A DNA stretch of 64,000 bases. Source: an uncultured Olsenella sp. (lineage in GTDB: Bacteria > Actinomycetota > Coriobacteriia > Coriobacteriales > Atopobiaceae). Made by a program: the position numbers and the translations under genes. Each line of letters starts with the position of its first letter. Position 1 is the first letter of the stretch. The notes beneath the pieces were generated by a model. It worked only from the letters and a program-made list of their open reading frames with translations, was not told where the DNA came from and did not search any database. Of this stretch, positions 34,958-44,072 are shown piece after piece. The stretch is from the NCBI GenBank assembly GCA_900316105.1, contig ONBR01000004.1, forward strand, positions 1-64,000, given 5' to 3'.

Positions 34958-35760
34958 GTGTAATCACCATCCTGACCTGCGGAAAGTCCAGCAGCCTGAC
35001 CATCCTGGGCATCCGCGCACACACGCTCGATGGCATCGGCAAGGGCACGGTACTCCTCCGCCATGGCGGACTCGGGAGCAAACTCCATCAGGACCTGCCC
35101 CGCCTCCTCGGCGTCGGTCACCGCTTGCTCGTGCGGAAGGTCGCCCACGATCCGCGTGTCCAGGTCACCTGCCAACTCGTGCACCTTGGCCTCCTCGTCG
35201 CGAACGTCACGACGGTTCAGGATGAGGCCTCCCAGGCGGGCGTAGCCGCGCTCCTGGTAGTGCTGGGCGGCCAGGCAGATGTTTGCCGCGGCGTGGATGG
35301 ACATGTTCTCGCCACTCGTCAGGACAAAGACTTCCTGGGCGTAGCCTTGGCGCATGGGCAGGGCAAAGCCGCCGCAGACCACGTCGCCCAGCACGTCGTA
35401 GAGGACGATGTCCGGGTCGTAGGTATCGTAGACGCCCTTTTCCTCCAGGGTCTCCAGGGCCGTGATGATGCCGCGACCGGCACAGCCGCGCCCCGGCAGT
35501 GGTCCTCCCGCCTCGGCGCAGAGGACGCCGCCGAAGCCCTCGACCACCACGTCTTCCAGGTCGAAGGGCTTGCCCGAACGGACCAGGTCCATGACCGAGG
35601 GTACCTCCCTACCATGGCGGAGGTAGAGGGTGGAGTCGGCCTTGGGGTCACAGCCCACCTGAAGGACCCTGTGGCCGCGGCTCGCCCACACGGCCGCCAG
35701 GTTGGAGACGGTCGTGGACTTGCCGATGCCACCCTTGCCGTAAAAGGCCAGCTTGAGCAT
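34942..35760 (-). CDS. NifH-like nitrogenase iron protein (set 1)
   Basis: 272 residues. P-loop GKGGIGKST (8-16), switch-[10 protein letters not shown], the cluster-bridging Cys pair in GRGCAGRGI and [12 protein letters not shown], and NRRDVRDEE are all present. These are the defining features of the ATP-dependent [4Fe-4S] reductase of nitrogenase and its relatives (BchL/ChlL, BchX, CfbC). Both subunit-binding switches are intact, so it should be an active electron donor. It is translationally coupled to the NifD-like gene and follows hypE by 23 nt. It ends in an unusual CCPV tail. Confidence 0.92.
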   Translation of the reverse strand: MLKLAFYGKGGIGKSTTVSNLAAVWASRGHRVLQVGCDPKADSTLYLRHGREVPSVMDLVRSGKPFDLEDVVVEGFGGVLCAEAGGPLPGRGCAGRGIITALETLEEKGVYDTYDPDIVLYDVLGDVVCGGFALPMRQGYAQEVFVLTSGENMSIHAAANICLAAQHYQERGYARLGGLILNRRDVRDEEAKVHELAGDLDTRIVGDLPHEQAVTDAEEAGQVLMEFAPESAMAEEYRALADAIERVCADAQDGQAAGLSAGQDGDYTCCPV

Positions 35761-35783
35761 GTGGTCTTCCCTCTTTCTCTACA

Positions 35784-36788
35784 CTAGCAGATACGGGGCA
35801 GGAGTTCGTTTCCGGGCTCGGGCAGGATGGTCTGGGTGCCGATCTCGGTGTTCATGACCACGCGACCGGGCAGCTCGTCGGTAATGTGGCCGATGATGGC
35901 TGCGCCCTCGGTGTGGGGGCAGCCCTTGAGTACCTCCACCAGGCGGTCGGCCTCGTCGCCGGGGCAGATCATGACCAGGCGACCCTCGCAGGCTAGGTAG
36001 AGGGGCTCCAGACCCAGCATGCCACAGACACCCGAGACCTCGGGGGCCACGGGGATGGCGGTGGAGTCCAGGCTGACGCCCACGCCACTCTGGTGGGCAA
36101 TCTCGTAGAGGACGGTGCCCACGCCGCCGCGGGTGGCGTCGCGGATGGTGTGGATGTCGGGCACGGCGTCGAGCGAAGCCTGGACCGCTGCCGAGAGGGG
36201 CGCGCAGTCGGAGGTCACGTCGGCCTCGATGCCGTACTCGTTGCGGGCCAGGAGGATGGCGCAGCCGTGGCGACCCACGTCACCAGTCACGATGACGGCA
36301 TCGCCGGGCTTTGCGGCGGCGCCGGAGAGGTGCGCGTCCTCGCGGACCACACCCAGGCCGGTGGTGGTGATGAAGACCCCATCTACCTGGCCCTTTCCTG
36401 CCACCTTGGTGTCACCGGCCACGATGTGGACCCCCACCTCGTTGGCCGTCTTCTCCATGGCGCTGACGATCTTCTCCAGGTCGGCCATGGGGAAGCCCTC
36501 CTCGATCTGGAAGGCGCAGGTCAGAAAGAGGGGCCTTGCTCCCATGCAAGCCACGTCGTTGACCGTGCCGCAGATGGAGAGCTTGCCCACGTTGCCACCA
36601 GGAAAGAATGCGGGCGAGACGATGAAGCCATCCGTGGACATGGCCACCTTGCTCGAAGGCAGGCTCAGGACGGCAGCGTCATCCTCGGTGAAGTAGGGGC
36701 TGCCCAGATGGGCCTTGAAGACGCGGTTGATGAGCTCGGAGGTCTGCTTGCCACCTGCGCCATGCGCCAGGGTCACGATGTCATTCAT
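35784..36788 (-). CDS. hypE: [NiFe]-hydrogenase maturation protein HypE
   Basis: 334 residues, AIR-synthase fold (AHGAGGKQTSELI, DDAAVL, STDGFIVSP, GDTKVAGKGQ). The C-terminus ends PRIC, where the final Cys is carbamoylated and dehydrated to thiocyanate, the source of the CN ligands. It acts with HypF, which supplies the carbamoyl group. The start codon overlaps the hypD stop (TAATG). Confidence 0.97.
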   Translation of the reverse strand: MNDIVTLAHGAGGKQTSELINRVFKAHLGSPYFTEDDAAVLSLPSSKVAMSTDGFIVSPAFFPGGNVGKLSICGTVNDVACMGARPLFLTCAFQIEEGFPMADLEKIVSAMEKTANEVGVHIVAGDTKVAGKGQVDGVFITTTGLGVVREDAHLSGAAAKPGDAVIVTGDVGRHGCAILLARNEYGIEADVTSDCAPLSAAVQASLDAVPDIHTIRDATRGGVGTVLYEIAHQSGVGVSLDSTAIPVAPEVSGVCGMLGLEPLYLACEGRLVMICPGDEADRLVEVLKGCPHTEGAAIIGHITDELPGRVVMNTEIGTQTILPEPGNELLPRIC

Positions 36789-37924
36789 TAGTCTGCCTGT
36801 CCTTTCTGAGGGGTGTTTGCCTGTGCCTTTGAGGCGTTAGCGGAGGAAAGCTTGTCCAGGTCCTCACCATACAGATAGAAGGCCGAGCAGGCGCCCTCGC
36901 TGGAGACCATGCAGGCACCCACGGGATGCTCGGGTGTGCAGGCGCGGCCAAAGACCGGACAGTCCTTGGGCGTGCACTTGCCCTGGAGGACCTGGCCGCA
37001 GCGGCAGGCGGGATTCTCGCGGCCCTCGATGTGGGGCAGCTCGTACTTCTTGCGCGCGTCATAGGCCGAGAACTCGGGACGGAGCTCCATGCCCGACTGG
37101 GGGATGACGCCGATGCCACGCCAGCGGGCGTCGCAGGGCTGCATCATCTGGTCCACGATCCTGCGGGCAGCGGGCGATCCCTCGGGCTTGACCACGCGGG
37201 GATAGCAGTTCACAAAGAAGGGCTCCCCCTGGGCGAACTTGATGACGCCCACGGCAAAGGCCGTCAGGAGCTCCTTGGGCGTGAAACCCGCCAGGACGCC
37301 GCTCACGCCCTCCTTGGCCGCCAGGTCCTCGCAGACCTTGGTGCCCGTGATGGCATGGACGTGACCGGGATAGAGAAAGAGGTCCGTGGAGTCCTTCATG
37401 GCCTCGTAGGCGCCGGGCATGGTCTTGTTGGCCGTGAGGAGCGAGAAGTTCTTGATGCCCGCGGCCTGGGCTTTCTTGACCGCGATGCAGGAGGAAGGGG
37501 TCGTGGTCTCGAAGCCCACGGACAGAAAGACGACCTCCTCGTCGGGATGGGCCTCGGCGTAGGCCTCGCCGTCCTGGGGCGAGTAGACCACCTGGACCTT
37601 TGCCCCGCGGGCACGGGCGCCCTGCAGGGACATCTTTGTGCCGGGCACGCGGACCAGGTCGCCAAAGGTGGTGATGGTGCAGCCGTGGCCCAATGCCAGC
37701 TCGATGGCCTCGTCGATGAAGCCCACGGGGGTCACGCAGACGGGACAGCCGGGACCGGAGATGACCTCGATCTGGGGAGAGAGGACGCGGCGGATGCCCT
37801 GGCGGAAGATCTCGTGGGTATGAGTGCCGCAGACCTCCATGATACGCACGTGTGGTCCGTCGTAGTTCTGGACGATCTCCAGGGCGGAGGGGCGCTTCCT
37901 TGCGCCAGTCGTTGCTACAGCCAT
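36788..37924 (-). CDS. hypD: [NiFe]-hydrogenase maturation protein HypD
   Basis: 378 residues. EVCGTHTHEIFRQGIR, ISGPGCPVCVTP and the C-terminal [4Fe-4S] set CRCGQVLQGKCTPKDCPVFG with ACTPEHPVGACMVSSEGAC match HypD. With HypC it forms the scaffold on which Fe(CN)2CO is built. TAATG junctions join it to hypC upstream and hypE downstream. The last residues (after about 350) are Ala/Gln/Asn-rich and probably disordered. Confidence 0.97.
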   Translation of the reverse strand: MAVATTGARKRPSALEIVQNYDGPHVRIMEVCGTHTHEIFRQGIRRVLSPQIEVISGPGCPVCVTPVGFIDEAIELALGHGCTITTFGDLVRVPGTKMSLQGARARGAKVQVVYSPQDGEAYAEAHPDEEVVFLSVGFETTTPSSCIAVKKAQAAGIKNFSLLTANKTMPGAYEAMKDSTDLFLYPGHVHAITGTKVCEDLAAKEGVSGVLAGFTPKELLTAFAVGVIKFAQGEPFFVNCYPRVVKPEGSPAARRIVDQMMQPCDARWRGIGVIPQSGMELRPEFSAYDARKKYELPHIEGRENPACRCGQVLQGKCTPKDCPVFGRACTPEHPVGACMVSSEGACSAFYLYGEDLDKLSSANASKAQANTPQKGQAD

Positions 37925-38136
37925 TACAGGTACTCCTCCAAAAGCGCATCGGTCTCGTCGGCATCGTCGTCGCTGATGCGGGCGATTGCCGAGCCGGCGT
38001 GCACCATCACGTAGTCACCGGGCTCCAGGTCCTCCAGGAGCTGGGCCGAGACCTCACGCTTTGCGCCCGAGGCGTCGACGAGCGCCGTACCCTTGTCGTT
38101 GACCTTGATGACCCTCGCGGGCAGTCCTACGCACAT
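37924..38136 (-). CDS. hypC: hydrogenase assembly chaperone HypC
   Basis: 70 residues beginning MCVGLPARVI; the Cys after the processed Met binds the iron being assembled on HypD. GDYVMVHAGSAIARI is the OB-fold signature. The start at 38136 has AAAGGAATC upstream; the frame stays open further but runs through a palindromic repeat that lies 21 nt before the start. A TAATG junction couples it to hypD. Only one HypC/HybG-type chaperone is visible. Confidence 0.96.
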   Translation of the reverse strand: MCVGLPARVIKVNDKGTALVDASGAKREVSAQLLEDLEPGDYVMVHAGSAIARISDDDADETDALLEEYL

Positions 38137-38147
38137 ATCGATTCCTT

Positions 38148-40583
38148 TCAAGAAAGTGGGACAGCTACCCCAGGGATAACCGTCACATTTTGTCTGCTTG
38201 CGGCAACGACGGCCTGGCCCAGGGCAATGCCGCCGTCGTTTGGTGCGATCAGGTGGTGGCGAAGGACCTTGAGCCCCGCGCCAAGAAGTCCCTCTTCGCA
38301 GAGGCGAAGGAGGAGCTTGTTCTGGAAGCAACCGCCCGAGAGGGCGACGGTCCTGACGCCCGTCTGTTCCGCCAGATGTCCACAGGCCTCCACGACCATG
38401 GCGGCAAGGCCAGCGTGAAAGTCATAGGCCAGTCGGTCCACGTCCCCGCCGGACAGGCGCTCCCCCAGCAGCCAGCGCACGAGTTCCTCGCTGCGCAGGA
38501 TAAGAAAACCCTGCTCATCGACCTCGACGAGCCTCTTTCCCAGAAGCTCGACCAGGTTCGCGGATACCTCGGCCGCATCAGCCTCGGCACGTAGCGCCGC
38601 GTACTCCAGGGCACAGGAGGCCTCCCCCTCGAAGGTCGACCGAAGCCTCAGCCCCAGGATGGCCGAGACCGAGTCAAAGAGGCGACCGGCGGAGGTGGAT
38701 GTCACCGCGTTCAGGCGCCTCTCCACCATCATCACCTGGACGCGGGCGGTCTGCTGATCGCAGAGGCCCAGCTGGTCCACCAGTTCCAGGGTCCGACCAA
38801 GGTCACCCGTAAGGCCGTGAATCATGGCCACGGCGATGCGCCAACCCTCCAGGGAGGACTTGTCGCCACCCACCTGGACGAAGGGACGGATGCTGCCCAG
38901 GCGACGGTAGCCCAGGTAGTCGGCCAGCATAAGCTCGCCGCCCCAGATGGTCCCATCCTCACCAAAGCCCGTCCCGTCGAAGGCGACCCCCAGGACCGGC
39001 TCCGCCACGTCGTTCTCGGCCATACAGGAGACGATGTGGACGTAGTGGTGCTGGACGTGGACGAGGGGAATTCCCGCCTCCTCGGCAAGGCGCTCTGCCA
39101 CGGCGGTGGAGTTGTACTTTGGGTGCAGGTCGCAGGCCACCAGCTGGGGCCTTAGCTCCAGGAGGGTCTCCATGCGGTCCACAGACTCCTCAAGCGCGCG
39201 GACCGTGCGGAGGTCGGCGAGGTCGCCCACATAGGCCGAGGGGTAGAAGAGGTCCCCCGTGGACAGGCAGAAGGTGTTCTTGAGCTCGCCGCCGATAGCC
39301 AGGACCTTGGGCGCATCCGCACCATTCCCGTCCTCGTCCGAGAATGCCGAGACGACTACGGGCAGGGGCGCATAGCCACGCGAACGGCGGATCATGTAGG
39401 GCTCGCCCCCGTAGAAGTCCATGACCGTGTCGTCCGCGCGTGTGCGGATCAGGCGGTTGTTGGACAGGACGACATCGGCCAGACCAGTCAGCTGCTCGCG
39501 CGCGTCATCGTCGTCCCTGCAGATGGGGGCACCCGAGACGTTGCCCGAGGTCATCACCAGGCAGTCCGGCATCCGGACCTCGTCGTCGTAGTCAAAGAGC
39601 AGGAGCTGCACCGGGGCATAGGGCAGCATGACGCCCACGCAAGGATTACCTGGGGCGATGGAGGGGGCCAGGCGGGCCTCGTCCGAGTCTCGTCTGTCCA
39701 AAAGAACGATTGGCTTCTGATGGCCGGTGAGGACCTCCTCCTGCTCGGGGGCGACCAGGCACTCGCGACGGACGGTCTCCTCGTCACGCATCATCACGGC
39801 AAAGGGCTTCTGGGGACGGTGCTTGCGCGTGCGCAGGAGGGAGACGGCCTCCTCATTTGTCGCGTCGCAGCAGAGGTGGAAGCCGCCTATGCCCTTGACG
39901 GCCACGATGCCGCCAGAGGCGATGGTCCGACGCGCCTCGCTGATGGCAGCGCTACCGCGCTCGGGACGGTCCAGGAGGTAGACCTCGGGACCGCAGTCGT
40001 TGCAGCAGACGGGCTGGGCGTCATAGCGGCGGCTCGCGGGGTCATGGTATTCGTGGTCGCAGCTGGGGCACATGGGAAAGTCCGCCATGGAGGTCCGCTC
40101 GCGGTCGTAGGGCAGGGCGTCCAGGATCGTCAGGCGTGGCCCACAGCAGGTGCAGTTGATGAAGGGATGAAGGTAGCGGCGGTTCGAGGAATCAAAGAGC
40201 TCACGCTTGCAGTCGTCGCAGATGGCGATGTCCGGCGAGACGAAGATGGCCCCACGGGTCCGCTCGGACTCCACGATGGAGAAGTCCCCATAGGCGCAGG
40301 CATCCGCGGTGTCCACGTCGGCAAGCTCGACCTTGATCACGTCCGCACGCCTGGGAGGCTGGTGACGAATTAGGTCGATGAAGGCCTCTACCTGGTCCCT
40401 CGTCCCCTGAGCGAAGATTTCCACGTAGGGTCCCTTGTTGCAGACGGTCCCCCTCACGCCAGCCGTCGCGGCGTGGCGTGCCACCGTGGGCCTGAAGCCC
40501 ACGCCCTGGACGATGCCGTAGCAGCGCACCCGTCGCGTGACCAGGTCGTCGCTGCCCAGGTTCTGTTCGACCGTCTTTTCCAA
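38148..40583 (-). CDS. hypF: carbamoyltransferase HypF
   Basis: 811 residues, the normal four-domain plan. An acylphosphatase domain (VQGVGFRPTVARHA) is followed by two zinc-finger pairs (CDDCKRELF...INCTCCGPR, CPSCDHEY...VCCNDCG), a YrdC-like domain (VAVKGIGGFHLCCDATN) and a Kae1-like carbamoyltransferase domain (VHVQHHYVHIVSCMAEN, GVAFDGTGFGEDGTIWGGE, ALSGGCFQNKLL). HypF makes carbamoyl-AMP from carbamoyl phosphate and loads HypE. The last dozen residues are encoded by the TGTGACA repeat. It follows the fused NifD-NifK-like gene by 15 nt. Confidence 0.97.
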   Translation of the reverse strand: MEKTVEQNLGSDDLVTRRVRCYGIVQGVGFRPTVARHAATAGVRGTVCNKGPYVEIFAQGTRDQVEAFIDLIRHQPPRRADVIKVELADVDTADACAYGDFSIVESERTRGAIFVSPDIAICDDCKRELFDSSNRRYLHPFINCTCCGPRLTILDALPYDRERTSMADFPMCPSCDHEYHDPASRRYDAQPVCCNDCGPEVYLLDRPERGSAAISEARRTIASGGIVAVKGIGGFHLCCDATNEEAVSLLRTRKHRPQKPFAVMMRDEETVRRECLVAPEQEEVLTGHQKPIVLLDRRDSDEARLAPSIAPGNPCVGVMLPYAPVQLLLFDYDDEVRMPDCLVMTSGNVSGAPICRDDDDAREQLTGLADVVLSNNRLIRTRADDTVMDFYGGEPYMIRRSRGYAPLPVVVSAFSDEDGNGADAPKVLAIGGELKNTFCLSTGDLFYPSAYVGDLADLRTVRALEESVDRMETLLELRPQLVACDLHPKYNSTAVAERLAEEAGIPLVHVQHHYVHIVSCMAENDVAEPVLGVAFDGTGFGEDGTIWGGELMLADYLGYRRLGSIRPFVQVGGDKSSLEGWRIAVAMIHGLTGDLGRTLELVDQLGLCDQQTARVQVMMVERRLNAVTSTSAGRLFDSVSAILGLRLRSTFEGEASCALEYAALRAEADAAEVSANLVELLGKRLVEVDEQGFLILRSEELVRWLLGERLSGGDVDRLAYDFHAGLAAMVVEACGHLAEQTGVRTVALSGGCFQNKLLLRLCEEGLLGAGLKVLRHHLIAPNDGGIALGQAVVAASRQNVTVIPGVAVPLS
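38157..38187. repeat. TGTGACA-CCCCAGGGG palindrome family, hypF-hypC junction
   Basis: TGGGACAGCTACCCCAGGGA followed by TAACCGTCACA. It lies 21 nt before the hypC start and inside the 3' end of hypF, where it encodes that protein's C-terminal residues. Confidence 0.75.
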
Positions 40584-40598
40584 AAGACCCCCTCCCCT

Positions 40599-43067
40599 CT
40601 AGTCTGTCAGGTGACCCGATAGCGCAAAGTGGGTCAGGTCATGGAAGTCGCCGTCAAAGTCAGGCACGAGCCTGGCCAGAACGGGGTCCGCCAGGACCGC
40701 GTCGAAGCCGCCCGTGCGGACGAGCTCCTCGAAGTCGCCCTCCTCGCGCAGGTGAAGGTCGCCCTCACCCTTGAGCTCGTCTGGCTGCAGAAAGAAGCTC
40801 GACACCCTGACCTCTGCCGCGCCACGTGACAGGAGTTCGCGACGGACGGAGTCGGCCAGCACCTGCTGGTGGACGACGAGGACCCTCTTTCCCGTCCAGT
40901 CGGCGTCCGGAAGCAGGCTCGTCGCCAGGGGGCAGGCGACCTCATAGGGCGTGCCAAAGTGGCGCTCCAGCCACTGGGCAGCCTTGAGGCCAGACGGTGC
41001 CACGACGAGGTTGCGCTCGGCAGCGCCGGCACTCCTCAGCTCGTCCAGGCTCGCGCCGCCGCCAAAGCAGGTCACCTGCTGCCAGCCCTGCCCGCGGAGT
41101 TCCTCGGCCAGGCGCTCCCCTCCCCTGGGGTCGTTCGTGTCCATGGGAGTTGCGCCCCAAACGCCCAGGCGACCCTTCTGAACGGTGGTTTCTTCCTGGG
41201 CAAACTCAGACAGCAGAGACAGATACGCCTTCTCGGCGCCCTCGTCGTAGAGGCGCATGCCGTTCGTGTCCACCGATATCACGGGCAGGCCGCACTTACG
41301 CTCGGCCAGGCGGCGCAGGGCATGGAGGTCCGTGCCGATGACCGAAGGAACGGGCGTGCCGACGAGGGCGGCAAAGCTCGCGTCGACCTTCGACGCGGCG
41401 TCTGCGAGCTTGGAGATCAGGAGGTCGTCTCGACCCATGATGGCATCCATGTCTCTGAGGCCGGCAGAGAAGACGGCATCCTTCTGGCCGAACCAGCGGG
41501 GCTCGTCGAAGCCGCAGATGTTGCCCACGCAACCTCCGGCGTCGACGACCACACTGAGGCCGCCCATCCCATAGAGGACGGAGATGGCGCCCGACTGGTC
41601 GGGGGCAAAGGGCGTGAGGACCCTACGAAGGCCGCGGACGCGGGTGCCCTCGGGCAGGTGCCGCAGGTGCTGGTGGGCTCTGCCCGAGACAGCCTCCCGG
41701 ACCTTGACGGACCTTCTCTGCTCGGCCGCCAGGGAGATGGCCCCCTGGACGCCCTGACCCTCGCCCCGGGAGAGGAGCTCGTCCAGGGCATTGAAGAGGC
41801 CCGTCACGGCGCTGTAGCCAAAGGGCTGGACGTCAGAGTTCCAGGCCAGGTTGGGGCAGTCGGGATGGTAGTAGCCGGCGTCGCGACCGATGGTCACCGT
41901 GACTCCCGAGCCCGCCGGGTCGTAGTCAATCATGGTGGGCTCGAGGTTTGAGTAGACCTTGGTCTGGGGCGAGAGCTCCGCAAGATGGCGCAGGTAGACG
42001 TAGTGGTCGGGCGCAATGGTGCCAAAGACCTCCCGCACCTCGAAGCCGTAGCGCACCAGGGCCAGGGCCAGCTCGAAGGGGTTGGCGTTAGAGCCCTCCC
42101 CCACCGAGAAGACCTCGCCGGAATGGCGGTCATGGAAGGATCGCATGGCGTCGCGGGCCTGGACGCGCAGGTCCTCGTGGTCAAGCTGGACACCAAGGAC
42201 CGAGGCCAGGGCGTCGTACTGCTTCCTGATGCGGTCCACCTCGTAGAAGCGGGTCAGCTGGATCCAGGGGATTCCCAGGCGCTTCTCCAGGTCTTGTGCC
42301 GCGGGGCCCGCCTCGGGGCTCAGGACCAGGTTGAAGTTGGCACTCGCCATCTTCTGGAAGGCATCGTAGTCGGCCGCGGTCGAGATCTCGCGCACATGGC
42401 GGATGCCGGATCGGTCCAGGGCAATGCGCAGGTCAGAGCTCTCCTCCACGGGGGCAAAGTAGCCCAGGAGGTTGCAGGAGCGGGGGTCCTTGCGGGCGGG
42501 CTCCAGGAGGGAGTAGAGGGACTGGCGCACGTTGACCATGGGGGGCTTTCGGCCCTCGCGGGTCAGGGCGTACATGTAGCAGGGACGGACGCGGACGCCC
42601 GCATAGTCCTCTGCCTTGCGGCAGACCCGCTCCATGTCCGTGCCCAGCAAGGCATCTACACAGGTGATGCAGATCATGACCACCGAGGGAGGCGTGGGCA
42701 GGCTGTCCACCACGGCCTTCACGGCCTTTGGGATGCGCTTGAGGTGACGAGCCGTGATCAGATCCGTTTCGCTCATCTGCAGGTAGAAGAAGCGGTTCTC
42801 GTAGCCGGGCAGCTCGGCGATGGAGCTGGTGTTGCGTCCGCAGCAGCCCGGGGAGACGATCAACATGACCGAGCCTGGGATGGAGAGGCCCGCGCGCTTC
42901 ACGCCGAAGCCCTCTGCGCCCGGCGAGTTGAAGGCCAGGGCCGCGGGCGAGCTGTAGATGAGGTGCTTGTTGGAGACGAGCTCGGAGGGGGTGTCTTCGG
43001 GACCGCGCTCCCAGAGCTCGGCCACGCTGTAGCCGACGGCAGCGCGGCTGGGGTTCGTCTGGGTCAT
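40599..43067 (-). CDS. fused nitrogenase component 1-type protein (NifD-like + NifK-like, set 2)
   Basis: 822 residues from the ATG at 43067 (GGGGAGG upstream). Two component-1 domains lie in tandem. The N-terminal half has LIVSPGCCGRNTSSI and MICITCVDALLGTDMERV, matching the second and third P-cluster-type Cys of NifD; the first is replaced (NSPGAEGFG). The C-terminal half (from about 445) has VVDAGGCVGNICGFDEPRW, GLRDMDAIMGRDD and VGTPVPSVIGTDLHA, as in the 437-residue NifK-like protein, with the third Cys replaced by Pro. Fusion of both subunits is unusual in the family. NifH set 2 overlaps its ribosome site directly upstream, so it is the evident electron donor. Substrate and cofactor are unknown. 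Confidence 0.82.
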   Translation of the reverse strand: MTQTNPSRAAVGYSVAELWERGPEDTPSELVSNKHLIYSSPAALAFNSPGAEGFGVKRAGLSIPGSVMLIVSPGCCGRNTSSIAELPGYENRFFYLQMSETDLITARHLKRIPKAVKAVVDSLPTPPSVVMICITCVDALLGTDMERVCRKAEDYAGVRVRPCYMYALTREGRKPPMVNVRQSLYSLLEPARKDPRSCNLLGYFAPVEESSDLRIALDRSGIRHVREISTAADYDAFQKMASANFNLVLSPEAGPAAQDLEKRLGIPWIQLTRFYEVDRIRKQYDALASVLGVQLDHEDLRVQARDAMRSFHDRHSGEVFSVGEGSNANPFELALALVRYGFEVREVFGTIAPDHYVYLRHLAELSPQTKVYSNLEPTMIDYDPAGSGVTVTIGRDAGYYHPDCPNLAWNSDVQPFGYSAVTGLFNALDELLSRGEGQGVQGAISLAAEQRRSVKVREAVSGRAHQHLRHLPEGTRVRGLRRVLTPFAPDQSGAISVLYGMGGLSVVVDAGGCVGNICGFDEPRWFGQKDAVFSAGLRDMDAIMGRDDLLISKLADAASKVDASFAALVGTPVPSVIGTDLHALRRLAERKCGLPVISVDTNGMRLYDEGAEKAYLSLLSEFAQEETTVQKGRLGVWGATPMDTNDPRGGERLAEELRGQGWQQVTCFGGGASLDELRSAGAAERNLVVAPSGLKAAQWLERHFGTPYEVACPLATSLLPDADWTGKRVLVVHQQVLADSVRRELLSRGAAEVRVSSFFLQPDELKGEGDLHLREEGDFEELVRTGGFDAVLADPVLARLVPDFDGDFHDLTHFALSGHLTD

Positions 43068-43069
43068 GG

Positions 43070-43900
43070 CTATGCCTCCCCGCATCCGCCACAGGGGTCG
43101 GTCTGTACAGTAGCCTGTCGAGACATGATGCCACAGACGGGCTCATTGGCGGGCTCGTCCAGAAGGCGCTTGGCCAGGTCCAGGAAGGTTTGCGAGATAG
43201 GCAGGCTGGGGTCGCCCTCAATGACCGTCTTTCCCTGGTCCTCAAAGTGGTTAATCTCGTCGGAGCGCGGAATGACACCCACGATCCTCAGGCCCGCCCC
43301 ATCGGCAAAGTCCTTGACTTTCTGCAGCTCATCGGGGACGTTTCGACGGTTGAGGATGATGCCCTCCACGCGGGCGTAGCCGCGATCCTCGAAGTTCTTG
43401 ACAGCGGAGTTGATGTTGTTGGCTGCATAGAGTGCCATCTTCTCCCCGCTCGTCACGATGAGGACGCGCTGGGCGTAACCCTCGCGGATGGGTGCGGCAA
43501 AGCCGCCGCAGACCACGTCGCCCAGGACGTCGTAGAGGACGACGTCAGGCTGGGTCTGCTCAAAGAGGCGGAGCTCCTCTAGGAGGTTGAAGGTGGCAAT
43601 GATGCCGCGGCCAGCACAGCCTAGACCAGGGGTGGGACCGCCGGTCTCGATGCAGAGGACGTCGCCGAAGCCGCGGCGCGAGATCTCCTCGATGGACTCG
43701 GGGTCCTCGTCCTCCTCGCGCAGGTAATCCATCACGGGACGGAGGGGCTTTCCTCCCAGGAGGTTGATGGTGGAATCGGCCTTGGGGTCGCAGCCGATCT
43801 GAATGACCTTCTTGCCCAGGGAGGCAAAGGCTGCCGAAAGATTGCTGGTGATGGTGGACTTGCCGATGCCACCCTTGCCGTAGACCGCGATCTTGAGCAT
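43070..43900 (-). CDS. NifH-like nitrogenase iron protein (set 2)
   Basis: 276 residues from the ATG at 43900 (GGAGAGG upstream; the frame is open another 290 nt without a supported start). [27 protein letters not shown] and [12 protein letters not shown] place the nucleotide loop and both cluster Cys. It resembles classical NifH more closely than the set-1 protein in the switch-II region ([12 protein letters not shown]), and ends in a second Cys-rich tail DPCGGCGEA. As first gene of the run it probably reads from the promoter near 44073. It donates electrons to the fused component-1 protein (inference from adjacency). Confidence 0.93.
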   Translation of the reverse strand: MLKIAVYGKGGIGKSTITSNLSAAFASLGKKVIQIGCDPKADSTINLLGGKPLRPVMDYLREEDEDPESIEEISRRGFGDVLCIETGGPTPGLGCAGRGIIATFNLLEELRLFEQTQPDVVLYDVLGDVVCGGFAAPIREGYAQRVLIVTSGEKMALYAANNINSAVKNFEDRGYARVEGIILNRRNVPDELQKVKDFADGAGLRIVGVIPRSDEINHFEDQGKTVIEGDPSLPISQTFLDLAKRLLDEPANEPVCGIMSRQATVQTDPCGGCGEA

Positions 43901-44072
43901 GAGCCTCTCCACTTCCAGGAGAGCTGCGGTCGTCGGAATGCCTGCAAGCTGCCTCAACCAAAGCGGGAGGCAAGGAGCGGGCCCTTCCGGATCGAGCGCA
44001 CTCTCTCCGTCAGAATCCTTGCAAAAACAAAAGCCTGGAAGTCGGGCCAAGCCCTCCCCCTCGGCTCCATCC

